32,163 bases of DNA from an uncultured Eubacteriales bacterium. GTDB taxonomy: Bacteria > Bacillota > Clostridia > Oscillospirales > Acutalibacteraceae. Position numbers and translations under genes: made by a program. Shown in pieces: positions 23,538 to 31,505 of this stretch (its first letter is position 1; each line of letters begins with the position of its first letter). The DNA is taken from the NCBI GenBank assembly GCA_934445015.1, contig CAKSDJ010000014.1, positions 1-32,163 of the forward strand. Reading direction: 5' to 3'. The notes beneath the pieces were generated by a model. It made no database searches. It was not told the origin of the DNA and was given only the letters and a program-made list of their open reading frames with translations.

Positions 23538-25888
23538 TATTTTTCTACGCAACCTTTTCTTTTTATAATTATTGCCAATGCTGCAATTTCAAAAAAAAGT
23601 GATAAAGTTAAATACTGATTTACATTAGTATTTTCACCTGTTTTAGGCGATGTAACATTGCTGCTGGTGTTTGCTTCATTCTGAGCGGTTTTTGTTTCAC
23701 CGTCATTATTGCCTTTACCGGTATTTTTTTCTGCCTCAACCAAAGTGTTATAACTTTCTACCGCTTTTTCTAAAACCGATACATTGGTAATAAGCGCTTT
23801 TTGCTTTTCTGTTAAAGAATTAAACAGCTCCATTATCGAATCGATTTTTGACTTGCTGCTCAAAGAAACTTTGCCGATGCTGTTTATTGCGGCGATTACC
23901 TCTTGTGCAATTGTAGCATCAGACTTAACCATAATACATAATTTGTCGGCGTCTTTGCCCATGGGGTCGTCAGAGCGATTATGGTCTCTTTTGGTAAAGC
24001 AAAGAGGATCCCACCTACCGCTGCCGGCCTTGAAATTAGGAAGAGGTGCAGACGCATCGCCCGTGTTTATGTATATTGTTGTACTGTTGGTCTCGTGATC
24101 GGCACAATCAGTATCAATATAGGTAACAAAACCAATACCGCGTGTTGCGCCGCAATCATCGGTGAAAGTGTTGTTTTCTATTTCATTGTATTTATCAAGT
24201 CCGGCAAAATAGCCTACAATGCCGCCTATGTATGCGTCTTTTTCGGTTGCTGTAACCTTGCCGCTGAAATGATTGTTTTTAATTACGCCGATGCCGTTTT
24301 CCCAGCATTGATACGTTGAACCTTCACCGCCCAAAATACCGCCGACATAATTTGCCCCCTTAACAGTGCCTTCACAAATACTGTCGGTAATTGTAACGCA
24401 GGGCGAGTTAGGTGCAGAAGCCATACCCCAACTTGTGCCGGCGTATCCTGCGCCGCATATACCGCCTGCATAGTTGCCGGTTGCCTCAACAGAACCGTAA
24501 AATTTGCAGTTGTCAATTACAAAGGTACCCATGGTTTGACCTTTGTCGGCAACAATACCGCCCACAAAATCGGTACCGTACACTTTAGCGTAACTTATAC
24601 AATTTTTAACGGTTCCGTTTAACTCACCGCCGAAAGATCCGATCCACTTTTCGGTTTTACTGTAACCTATAATTACACCGTCTTCAACAGTGCAGTCAAT
24701 TATATTGATTGGTGAATTTCCGTGAGAATATCCGCCTATGTAACCGGATTTTAAAGTTTTTGTGCCGGATTTTAAATTCACATTTTCAATTGTAACGGCG
24801 GTTTTGCCAGCAGCGCCCGTTGTGTAAATATCAACAACGCCTGTGCCGTTTATCTCTTCACCGAAAATATCAAAATCATGCAAATAGGCTTCAACAGTAG
24901 CGCCGAAGGGTGCTTTGCCACCCTTGGGTATAGTAATCAAATGACCGTTTCCGTTAAAATTGCCCGAAAACGGATATTTAGTTGTTGATGTACCTATCGG
25001 CGTCCACTCGCTTGGTAAAGTAATATCGTTATCAAGTTTAAAACAGAAATTTTTAAAACTCTGACCGCCGGCAACCGCTTCGCTTAATGTTTTCATATCA
25101 TCTGCCGATTTTATCACAAACGGTGCATCGTTTGAACCGTAACCCGATATTTTTGATAAGGTCGGAGCTGTAACGTTTAAAATATAAACATTTTTCGTTA
25201 TATTTTCGCTGCCGTTTTTGTAAACTGCAATTTCAACACTTGCGGTTAAATCATCTTTCCATAAAAGAGCAACCTCATTGCCTGAGTCGCTGCCGCTTAC
25301 CGTTACGATGCTTTCGGCAGGAGTAGTCGCAGTTGCTGTTATTACGGGTTTTGCACCGTAAGGTAAGTCAATATTGTATACTGATTTAGAAGCAGAAAAA
25401 TTTTCTTTAAGCGGAAAATCCGAATCACCTATTTTTACCGAAATACCCGAAAGTGAAGATGTTCTTATAATATTTACGGTGTAGGTAAGGCTGCCTGCAA
25501 CAATCGACAGGGTGTTTCCGGTGTAATTTTTGCCTAAAACCATTGAAAGCGACGCGCCTGTGGCTTTGCCGGATGTTACGGTAACACCGCCGTCTTTACC
25601 GTTTGTTTTTGTATACAGACATTTAATTGTATCATTTGAATTTGAATCATTAAGAGTTGCCCAAACCGAAAGCGATGTCTGACCGTCTGGAACATATAAA
25701 TTGTATTCATATACGTCTGAGTCAAAATCTTTATCAAGTTTTAAGTTACCCTTATTTACAGCGGCAGCAGCGGTTCCGAAAGAAAGCTCAGCCAAAGAAC
25801 CGTTGCCTATTGCAAAAACATTTACCGGAAGAATTGAAAGTAACAATACCGCCGATAAAATTAACGATAATAATTTAATTTTCTTCAT
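23537..25888 (-). CDS. SPKTG-anchored surface protein with cadherin-like and GLUG repeats
   Basis: The 783-residue secreted protein begins with a signal peptide (MKKIKLLSLILSAVLLLSIL). One or two cadherin-like beta-sandwich segments (about 30-245) follow. Next is a long GLUG-type repeat region (about 255-610), opening with the typical FVIKSADDMKTLSEAVAGG and the WTPIGTSTTKYPFSGNFNGN block. A FIVAR-like helical hairpin (about 660-710, LTEKQKALITN) precedes a Ser/Thr/Asn linker. A cell-wall sorting signal SPKTG (747-751) is followed by a hydrophobic helix and a basic tail. SPKTG is a clostridial variant of LPXTG. Its place between the riboswitch and the ECF genes suggests capture or docking of corrinoids at the wall; this is inferred, not shown by the domains. 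Confidence 0.87.
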   Translation of the reverse strand: MKKIKLLSLILSAVLLLSILPVNVFAIGNGSLAELSFGTAAAAVNKGNLKLDKDFDSDVYEYNLYVPDGQTSLSVWATLNDSNSNDTIKCLYTKTNGKDGGVTVTSGKATGASLSMVLGKNYTGNTLSIVAGSLTYTVNIIRTSSLSGISVKIGDSDFPLKENFSASKSVYNIDLPYGAKPVITATATTPAESIVTVSGSDSGNEVALLWKDDLTASVEIAVYKNGSENITKNVYILNVTAPTLSKISGYGSNDAPFVIKSADDMKTLSEAVAGGQSFKNFCFKLDNDITLPSEWTPIGTSTTKYPFSGNFNGNGHLITIPKGGKAPFGATVEAYLHDFDIFGEEINGTGVVDIYTTGAAGKTAVTIENVNLKSGTKTLKSGYIGGYSHGNSPINIIDCTVEDGVIIGYSKTEKWIGSFGGELNGTVKNCISYAKVYGTDFVGGIVADKGQTMGTFVIDNCKFYGSVEATGNYAGGICGAGYAGTSWGMASAPNSPCVTITDSICEGTVKGANYVGGILGGEGSTYQCWENGIGVIKNNHFSGKVTATEKDAYIGGIVGYFAGLDKYNEIENNTFTDDCGATRGIGFVTYIDTDCADHETNSTTIYINTGDASAPLPNFKAGSGRWDPLCFTKRDHNRSDDPMGKDADKLCIMVKSDATIAQEVIAAINSIGKVSLSSKSKIDSIMELFNSLTEKQKALITNVSVLEKAVESYNTLVEAEKNTGKGNNDGETKTAQNEANTSSNVTSPKTGENTNVNQYLTLSLFFEIAALAIIIKRKGCVEK

Positions 25889-25906
25889 TTTTATAAAACC
25901 TTTCTT

Positions 25907-26086
25907 TTAATTCTTTTTTTGCTTTAAACCTGCACTTTCAAGTGCTCTTGGCCATGGACCCAAAAACGCCTTAATACGTGAACGCGTAACCTCATCAAAA
26001 TCTGACTTTTGGGGTAATCTGCCAAGTTCGGTTTGTTTTGATATAAGCTGCTCCCTAGCCCAAGCAACTTTTTTGCCGTCAGTCAT
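25907..26086 (-). CDS. Small HNH-repeat-like DNA-binding-type protein
   Basis: The 59-residue protein starts at ATG 26084-26086 behind AAGGAGGG. The sequence LGRLPQKSDFDEVTRSRIKA followed by FLGPWPRALESAGL resembles the short repeat found beside homing endonucleases and HNH enzymes (pattern: LG-R-P, then D, then I-x-x-x-FG-W-x-x-AL-x-x-AGL), which is thought to contact DNA. It is the first gene after the cobalamin riboswitch terminator, whose T-run abuts its ribosome site. It is probably a freestanding single repeat with no nuclease attached. Its role in a cobalamin operon is unclear. A longer frame upstream to 26254 crosses the terminator and is rejected. Confidence 0.75.
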   Translation of the reverse strand: MTDGKKVAWAREQLISKQTELGRLPQKSDFDEVTRSRIKAFLGPWPRALESAGLKQKKN

Positions 26087-26098
26087 ATTACCCTCCTT

Positions 26099-26133
26099 AA
26101 AAAAATACTCTTTCCACAAAAGAGGAAAGAGTA
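26099..26133 (-). terminator. Riboswitch expression-platform terminator
   Basis: A perfect 10-bp stem, TACTCTTTCC/GGAAAGAGTA (26124-26133 with 26106-26115), has an 8-base loop. On the minus strand it is followed by seven T residues (26099-26105). It sits between the cobalamin riboswitch and the first gene, so it can act as the ligand-controlled switch. Confidence 0.88.
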
Positions 26134-26230
26134 CAACGGATTTTAAATGCACAACAAGAAGAAACAGTTTCAGAGCAAAAAAGCATAACCAAAACTGCCT
26201 TTTAAAGCAGATAAATCGGTTGCACTCTTC
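26125..26230 (-). promoter_or_regulatory. Predicted antiterminator helix of the cobalamin riboswitch
   Basis: The minus-strand RNA segment from 26230 to 26213 (GAAGAGTGCAACCGATTT) can pair with the segment 26143-26125 at 17 of 18 positions, including two G-U pairs and one C-C mismatch. The second segment contains the 5' arm of the terminator, so the two structures exclude each other. Confidence 0.65.
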
Positions 26231-26254
26231 ACGCCCAATCATGTTAAACCTCAA

Positions 26255-26465
26255 AAGATACAGCAGGTCTCCTGACTTATGATTAGCGAGATCGCAGAGA
26301 ACATCCTTCTCAAAGGACAGGCGAAAAAATCACCGGAATCTTCAATGGTTATATGCCCCCTAATAGTCAAATACAGTAATGGCGGTTGTTCAGGATTCGA
26401 ACCTGATTCCCTTGCAGCATAAAGTGCTGCATTTACTAAGCGTACAACTTTTCAAACTATATCTT
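26255..26465 (-). ncRNA. Cobalamin (B12) riboswitch
   Basis: Read on the minus strand, the 3' part contains the B12 box AGTCAGGAGACCTGCTG (about 26261-26277). The core contains AAGGGAA, then CAGGTTCGAATCCTG, then CCGCC and ACTGT, in the order of the cobalamin aptamer. A closing P1 helix forms between AAGATATAG (26457-26465) and CTGTATCTT (26255-26263) with nine pairs. Binding of adenosylcobalamin or a related corrinoid should turn the downstream uptake operon off via the terminator at 26099-26133. The 372-base stretch 26255-26626 holds no gene: it contains this riboswitch, its promoter and the terminator of the lipoprotein gene. Confidence 0.93.
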
Positions 26466-26490
26466 CTTATATCAATATTCAGTTTGGGTA

Positions 26491-26519
26491 ATTATAACAT
26501 ATTTGTAAGTAATCGTCAA
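26491..26519 (-). promoter_or_regulatory. Sigma-A promoter of the cobalamin riboswitch operon
   Basis: On the minus strand, TTGACG (26514-26519) and TATAAT (26491-26496) are separated by exactly 17 bases. Transcription should start near 26484, about 20 bases before the P1 stem of the riboswitch. Confidence 0.85.
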
Positions 26520-26544
26520 TGTTCAATTTATATAAAATAATCTT

Positions 26545-26586
26545 AAAAAAATGACGGGAGTTGACTTTTAAGTCAACCCCGCGTCA
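26545..26586 (-). terminator. Intrinsic terminator after the beta-helix lipoprotein gene
   Basis: A long stem is formed by TGACG, GGG and GTTGACTT paired with AAGTCAAC, CCC and CGTCA (26552-26586). Seven T residues follow on the minus strand. It insulates the riboswitch promoter immediately downstream. Confidence 0.88.
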
Positions 26587-26626
26587 GTTAAAATTTTTAC
26601 AAAAACCATTTACATATTCAGACGTC

Positions 26627-28489
26627 TTATTTTAACACTGTGCCGTCGGCAAGAGTAATTGTGTACCCATTGAAGTTAATTTTGCCGTTGTTTATAATAC
26701 TGCTTACGGTGCAATTACCGGTCAGGTTCCAGACACAGCCGCTTTCAACGGTTATTACAGCGTTATTTTCAACCGCAGTACCGTTTTGTGCGTTGTCAAC
26801 AATATTAACTGTGCCGCTGAATGTTGTGCCGTTTTTTAGGGTCATATTAAGAGTTGAAATAGCGTCAACTATTATATCACCGTCAAAATTTTGTGAATCG
26901 GCGGTAAATTCTACCTGTGCACCGTTGCTGCCGGCAGTTCCCCAACCGTGACTTGCCGAGTTGCCTGTTACACGTAAAAAATATGCGTCTGAATCAGCAT
27001 TTTCAAAATTAACGCCCGAAATATTTAATTTGCAGCTTGTGTTGGTGATATAAAACATATCGCCGTTTTTTGCGGTTAAACTTCCGCCAGTCATAGAAAA
27101 CTCAGAGGTACCTACATCTGCGTCACCGCTCATAGACTGGTATTTCATAACATTGTGAACGTTTTCATCAGAGCTTGTGCCTTTTGTGTCGCTCATATCT
27201 CCGCTGACTGTACAATTTTTCAACGTTATAGAGTTTTTACCTTCAATGACAAGCGCTTCTGAGTTATTTGCCGTAAGTTTTGCGTCAGCGACGGTTATAT
27301 CTGCAGTTGAATAGACAGCAGGCGAATTATATCCGTTTGAAGTATAACTTCCGCCGGATACATTAACTGTGCCGCCGCCCCTATCCGAACGGATTGCAGC
27401 GGAAGAATTACCCGATGTGTTTACGGTAAGATTTTTTGCGTTTGTTGTGCCGCCGCCTGTGGTTTGTATACCGCCCGAATTATCAGCGGCGGTTGTAATT
27501 GTTGAATCAGAAATATTTACTGTAGTACCTGATCCGTAACTGAAAACACCGTTGCCGTTTTGTGCAGACGATTTTACCGTTGCGTTTTTAATTGTTACGG
27601 TAGCGCCGTTTGTAGCAAGCAACGCTGCGTTTACCCCATAAAAATCGCCGTTCTCGGTGTTTGAGGTAGCGCCTGAACTTTTATCTACGGTTATGCCGTC
27701 TAAAGTAACTGTTGCGCCGTCGACACGCAGTGCATTTTCATCGTCACCGTCTGAGGTATAATTATTGCCGGTATACGTACCGTCTTCGGTTATTGTGTTG
27801 GCACTGTCACCCTGTGTGACTGCGCCCGAACCGCCGAACGAGGAACCTGCATTTTCAGATACAGATACAATTATTACTGTTTTTGCTTTACCGTTGTTAT
27901 CAAAAGTTACCTGAAGCACATCACCTACGGAAATATCGTTTACTTCAATGATTTCAGAGTCTTTTACAATAGAAGCGTCCGAGACATCAATACCTATTGA
28001 CTCGTCACCTGCAGTAAACGTTTTAGAAGGACCCGGCATACCTGAAGGCGGAGCCCCGTTTTTCTGTGACAGCATTTCCGGCGGCGTATTACTGTTATTT
28101 GAACTGTTATCAGGTGCGTTTGATGTTGTCTGTTCGCCCGAAGAACCTGTGTTATCCGGTTTTTGAGGGGGAGTGCTGTCATCCGAACTGCTGTCGGGTG
28201 CGCTTGGCGGTGTCTGACCTTCAGAACTTTCATCACCGTCGGGTTTTTCCGGCGGAGTACCTTTTTCGGAATTTTCACTTGTACTGTCAGACGACGGTTC
28301 ACTCATATCGGGTTGTTCGCCGACGTTGTCATTTTCGGACAACTCACCCAACTGAATTGTAACGGTGCTGTCTTTTACTGCAGTTACCTTGCCGGTTACT
28401 GTTTTACCGGCATATTCGGTTTTTTTACCGCAGGCAGAAAGAGTTAAAATCAAAACTGCCACACATAACAATGATATCATTCTTTTCAT
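26627..28489 (-). CDS. Lipoprotein with low-complexity linker and parallel beta-helix
   Basis: The 620-residue exported lipoprotein has a signal peptide with lipobox LSAC and a short beta domain (VTGKVTAVKDSTVTIQLGEL). A Pro/Ser/Asp/Glu-rich linker (about 55-150) carries repeats such as TPPEKPDG, TPPSAPD and TPPQKPD. A second half of the beta domain follows (about 160-210). A long right-handed beta-helix (about 230-620) shows recurring T-V-x-I-x-x-x-T/S-V turns, as in pectate-lyase-like adhesins. No catalytic residues are evident. It is probably a surface adhesin or carbohydrate-binding protein. Its promoter region carries the same direct repeat as that of the adjacent two-component system, which suggests control by it. 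Confidence 0.8.
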   Translation of the reverse strand: MKRMISLLCVAVLILTLSACGKKTEYAGKTVTGKVTAVKDSTVTIQLGELSENDNVGEQPDMSEPSSDSTSENSEKGTPPEKPDGDESSEGQTPPSAPDSSSDDSTPPQKPDNTGSSGEQTTSNAPDNSSNNSNTPPEMLSQKNGAPPSGMPGPSKTFTAGDESIGIDVSDASIVKDSEIIEVNDISVGDVLQVTFDNNGKAKTVIIVSVSENAGSSFGGSGAVTQGDSANTITEDGTYTGNNYTSDGDDENALRVDGATVTLDGITVDKSSGATSNTENGDFYGVNAALLATNGATVTIKNATVKSSAQNGNGVFSYGSGTTVNISDSTITTAADNSGGIQTTGGGTTNAKNLTVNTSGNSSAAIRSDRGGGTVNVSGGSYTSNGYNSPAVYSTADITVADAKLTANNSEALVIEGKNSITLKNCTVSGDMSDTKGTSSDENVHNVMKYQSMSGDADVGTSEFSMTGGSLTAKNGDMFYITNTSCKLNISGVNFENADSDAYFLRVTGNSASHGWGTAGSNGAQVEFTADSQNFDGDIIVDAISTLNMTLKNGTTFSGTVNIVDNAQNGTAVENNAVITVESGCVWNLTGNCTVSSIINNGKINFNGYTITLADGTVLK

Positions 28490-28573
28490 ATTGATCGCTC
28501 CTTAAAATTTTTTAAAAGGCAGGTGTTTAAATACCTATCCTTTTTGATTACGCGTTAATTTTATTATTAAAAC

Positions 28574-28590
28574 ATTGAAGTATTATTGAA
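28574..28590. promoter_or_regulatory. Candidate response-regulator site at the lipoprotein promoter
   Basis: Two ATTGAA copies (28574-28579, 28585-28590) are 11 bases apart on the plus strand, followed by AAAA. The spacing is that of OmpR/PhoB-type tandem half-sites. The same element lies upstream of the response regulator gene. Confidence 0.55.
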
Positions 28591-28594
28591 AAAA

Positions 28595-28630
28595 CAAAAA
28601 CGGTCTTTAACTGAAAAAAGACCGTTTTTT
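28595..28630 (-). terminator. Terminator of the two-component operon
   Basis: The stem ACGGTCTTT (28600-28608) / AAAGACCGT (28617-28625) is extended by A/T pairs, with T-runs on both sides. It lies immediately after the histidine kinase stop codon. Confidence 0.85.
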
Positions 28631-28633
28631 ATA

Positions 28634-29896
28634 TTACTTTTTAAGTGGAATATATGCCGAAAATTCAAGCTTTCCGTCATAACAGGATAGCATAATTTTT
28701 CCTTTATGTGAGTCGGCTATTGATTTTGCAATGGCAAGCCCCAAACCAAAATGGCCGTCATCGCTTCTTGCGGAATCCACGCGATAAAACCGTTCAAAAA
28801 TATGCTTTTGTTGTTCTTCGGGGATTTTTTCACCGTAATTGATAACCGAAAGTTTTGCGTATGAATGCTCACTCTTTAATTTAATTTGTATATCCTTTTC
28901 ACCTTTATTGTGACGGATTGCATTATCGATAAGTATAGATGTCAATTGTTTAAGCATTGTTGGGTCGCCGGTTACGTTTATCCTGTTATCAATATCAGAT
29001 TTTAAAATCAAACCTTTTTCAAATGCCACGCTTTCAAACGGCAACAGTTCACCCGAAACTATACGGCTTAAATCAACGGTTTCATATACAACTTCGGCAT
29101 TTTCGGTTTTTGCAAGTTGTAACAGTTGTTTTACCAGATTGCCCATTCGCTCGTTTTCATATATGATATTTGCAAGCCATTGATTTTCACCTACTTGGCG
29201 CGAAAGCAGATCTGCATTGGCACTTATAACCGAAACCGGAGTTTTTAATTCATGCCCTGCATCTGAAATAAAGTTTTTTTGCTTTTCAAATGTTTCTTCA
29301 ACGGGAGCAACAATGCGTTTTGAAAGAAATATCGATGCTATAAAAACAGCAATAACAGAAATGCCGCTGAATATTAAGGTATTGCGAAAAACGGTGGCAA
29401 TATTACCCTGCATAATCACGTTATCTATAAATGCAACAAGCGTATATCCGTCTTTTTCTGCTTTTATATATTCAAGATTTTTTATTCGCCCCGTTTTTGA
29501 ATTACCGCTTATAACTTCATCTGCAAATGACTTTAATTTTTCATCCGAATACAAATTACCGGAATCGTTGTTTATTTTTAAAACGCTTCCGTCGGATGAA
29601 ATGGCAACCGAATAAAATGTAGAAATATCATATTTATGAAGCTCCTCAGGCGGCGGTTCATCGGGTTTTTGCGCTGCCGAATTGTCAAACGGCATATCTG
29701 TCATACCGTTTCGTAAATCGCCCGTTTTTTCATCATCAATACGATAGTCGCGCACATATTGTTCTAACATTCTTTTATTATCATTTGTCATTTGCGCATA
29801 ACTTGTGACTAATATTATTGAAAGTGTTCCGAACAAAAGGAGCGTTATTGCTGCCATAACCGATACGATTATTTTAATTTTTGTCTTTTTAAACAT
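28634..29896 (-). CDS. Sensor histidine kinase
   Basis: The 420-residue membrane kinase has helix 1 at about 9-32. An extracytoplasmic sensor region (about 33-170) with a Pro-rich stretch KPDEPPPEE (78-86) is followed by helix 2 at about 172-192. A HisKA domain follows with H215 in SDAGHELKTP, then the ATPase domain with DNAIRHN (N box), the ERFYRVDSARS segment and GLGLAIAKSI (G2 box). The ligand is unknown. It overlaps the response regulator gene by 8 bases. The proline-rich sensor stretch resembles the linker of the neighbouring beta-helix lipoprotein, the putative target. Confidence 0.95.
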   Translation of the reverse strand: MFKKTKIKIIVSVMAAITLLLFGTLSIILVTSYAQMTNDNKRMLEQYVRDYRIDDEKTGDLRNGMTDMPFDNSAAQKPDEPPPEELHKYDISTFYSVAISSDGSVLKINNDSGNLYSDEKLKSFADEVISGNSKTGRIKNLEYIKAEKDGYTLVAFIDNVIMQGNIATVFRNTLIFSGISVIAVFIASIFLSKRIVAPVEETFEKQKNFISDAGHELKTPVSVISANADLLSRQVGENQWLANIIYENERMGNLVKQLLQLAKTENAEVVYETVDLSRIVSGELLPFESVAFEKGLILKSDIDNRINVTGDPTMLKQLTSILIDNAIRHNKGEKDIQIKLKSEHSYAKLSVINYGEKIPEEQQKHIFERFYRVDSARSDDGHFGLGLAIAKSIADSHKGKIMLSCYDGKLEFSAYIPLKK

Positions 29897-30572
29897 TGTC
29901 GCACCTCAGTTCGTAACCTACTCCCCTGACCGCTTTGATCTGCGTTTTAGAACCTATAAAAGCAAGTTTTTTTCTTGTGAACGACATATAAACCTCAACA
30001 TTATTATATTCGGCTTCGCTTTCATAACCCCATATTTTTACCGCGAGGAGTTCTCTTGTCAAAATTTGATTTTGATTTGCAATAAGATATTCTAAAATCC
30101 GCCATTCTTTGTCGCTGAGCTTAACTCTTAAACCTGTTGTTACACAACACAACTCATAAGTTTTTGCATCCAATAAAATATCTCCGAATTTTAGTGTGCC
30201 GTCAGGTGTATCAATGTTTCGGCGCAGCAATGCACGAATTCTCGCAAGCAGCTCACGTGTCATAAACGGCTTTGTTAAATAATCATCTGCGCCGCTGTCA
30301 AGCCCCGTGACCTTATCATCAAGTTCAGCCTTAGCGGTAAGCATCAAAATAGGAGTGTTTATGCCGTCTTTTCGCAACTGCTTTGCAATTTCAAATCCGT
30401 TTAAATGCGGCAACATAACATCAAGAATAATTACATCGTAAACTTCACATTCTGCGGTATCAAGACCCGATGCGCCGTCATAGCAACATTCAACGTCATA
30501 ATTTTCCTGATGTAAAATTTCACTAAGGGCGTCCGCCATTCTTTTTTCATCTTCAACAAGTAAAATTTTCAT
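29889..30572 (-). CDS. OmpR-family response regulator
   Basis: The 227-residue regulator has a receiver domain (1-118) with acidic pocket E7-D8, phospho-acceptor D51 in VIILDVMLP, the T/A switch in LMLTAKA and K in YLTKPF. A winged-helix DNA-binding domain (130-225) contains LSDKEWRILEYL and KIWGYESEAEYNNVEVYMSFTR in outline. It is co-transcribed with the histidine kinase downstream. A tandem ATTGAA repeat 52-68 bases upstream of its start suggests autoregulation. GGAG precedes the ATG. Confidence 0.95.
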   Translation of the reverse strand: MKILLVEDEKRMADALSEILHQENYDVECCYDGASGLDTAECEVYDVIILDVMLPHLNGFEIAKQLRKDGINTPILMLTAKAELDDKVTGLDSGADDYLTKPFMTRELLARIRALLRRNIDTPDGTLKFGDILLDAKTYELCCVTTGLRVKLSDKEWRILEYLIANQNQILTRELLAVKIWGYESEAEYNNVEVYMSFTRKKLAFIGSKTQIKAVRGVGYELRCDNV

Positions 30573-30623
30573 AACATTCTCCGTTAATATAAATTTTATC
30601 GGATTTTATTGTATTAAAAAATA

Positions 30624-30640
30624 ATTGAAAATTTATTGAA
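30624..30640. promoter_or_regulatory. Candidate response-regulator site at its own promoter
   Basis: ATTGAA at 30624-30629 and 30635-30640, 11 bases apart and followed by AAAA. This is the same arrangement as at 28574-28590. On the minus strand an A/T-rich -10-like TACAAT lies about 15-20 bases downstream. Confidence 0.55.
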
Positions 30641-30651
30641 AAAATAAGCTT

Positions 30652-31485
30652 TTAATAGTTTTCTATAAAACTGTGTTTTTCACCGCTGTCACTGTCACGC
30701 CAACCGGGTATTGTTGCCATATTTACATTATGCAGACTTCTGAAAATGCAGTCATCAACATCAGGGTTGGTTTTTCGCAGATTTTTAACCAGAGTTTTCA
30801 TTTCTTGCCTTTTTGAAAGCATTACGTCGGTTGCGCTGTCTTCCGTAAACTTGCAGGCGCAGCGCAAAAAATTAAGACCATTGTAATTCGACCAATTGAT
30901 TATATCGCGTTCCTTAACTTTATAAAGCGGTCTTATAAGTTCCATATCATCAAAATTTGTGCTGTGAAGTTTAGGTAGCATAGTTTTAATTTCAGAAGAA
31001 TACATCATACTCATAAGCAATGTTTCAATTACGTCGTCAAAATGATGCCCTAACGCGATTTTATTGCATCCGATGGATTTTGCCTTGGCGTAGAGAGCAC
31101 CACGCCGCATACGGGCACAAAGATAACACGGTGAGCCGCCTGCCGAATATGCAACATCAAATATATCGCTTTCGAATATTTCGGCGTCAATATTAAGAAG
31201 TTTTAAATTGCTTTCTATAAGTTTACGGTTTTCGGCAGTATATCCCGGATCCATAACAATGTATTTTAATGAAAAAGGCACTTCACTGTGACGCCGCAGC
31301 AATTCCATACATTTTGCCATAAGTATTGAGTCCTTGCCACCCGAAATACACACGGCAATGACGTCATTTTCTTTGATCAATTCGTATTCCTGCACCGCAC
31401 CTATAAAAGCGTTCCAAATTGTTTTTCTGTATTTTTTTATAATGCTGCGTTCAACTTCCTGATGTTTTTCAAGTACCCGTGCCAA
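30652..31485 (-). CDS. TtcA-like tRNA thiolation enzyme (PP-loop ATPase)
   Basis: This 277-residue member of the TtcA/TilS-like N-type ATP pyrophosphatases has the PP-loop SGGKDS (48-53). A CxxC pair C120/C123 in SPCYLCARMRRG and a further Cys pair in LRCACKF are consistent with the Fe-S or persulfide chemistry used to place sulfur on cytidine 32 of tRNA. GHHFDDVIETLL matches the family substrate loop. It has no C-terminal TilS domain. Start: TTG 31483-31485 behind GGGTGATATT; no in-frame ATG precedes the PP-loop. It ends just before the response regulator promoter and appears to be a single gene. Confidence 0.85.
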   Translation of the reverse strand: MARVLEKHQEVERSIIKKYRKTIWNAFIGAVQEYELIKENDVIAVCISGGKDSILMAKCMELLRRHSEVPFSLKYIVMDPGYTAENRKLIESNLKLLNIDAEIFESDIFDVAYSAGGSPCYLCARMRRGALYAKAKSIGCNKIALGHHFDDVIETLLMSMMYSSEIKTMLPKLHSTNFDDMELIRPLYKVKERDIINWSNYNGLNFLRCACKFTEDSATDVMLSKRQEMKTLVKNLRKTNPDVDDCIFRSLHNVNMATIPGWRDSDSGEKHSFIENY

Positions 31486-31505
31486 AATATCACCCTAAAA
31501 TTTAT

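Noticed and set aside
26087..26254. Longer frame upstream of the HNH-repeat protein
   Set aside because: It crosses the riboswitch terminator and antiterminator and has no coding signature; the ATG at 26086 has an ideal ribosome site.
26380..26430. tRNA-like T-arm GGTTCGAATCC on the minus strand
   Set aside because: No acceptor stem or anticodon arm is present; the sequence is part of the conserved core of the cobalamin riboswitch.
28020..28350. Several overlapping frames in the Pro/Ser-rich part of the lipoprotein gene
   Set aside because: They are by-products of the repetitive linker sequence; the lipoprotein frame is continuous with a signal peptide and beta-helix.
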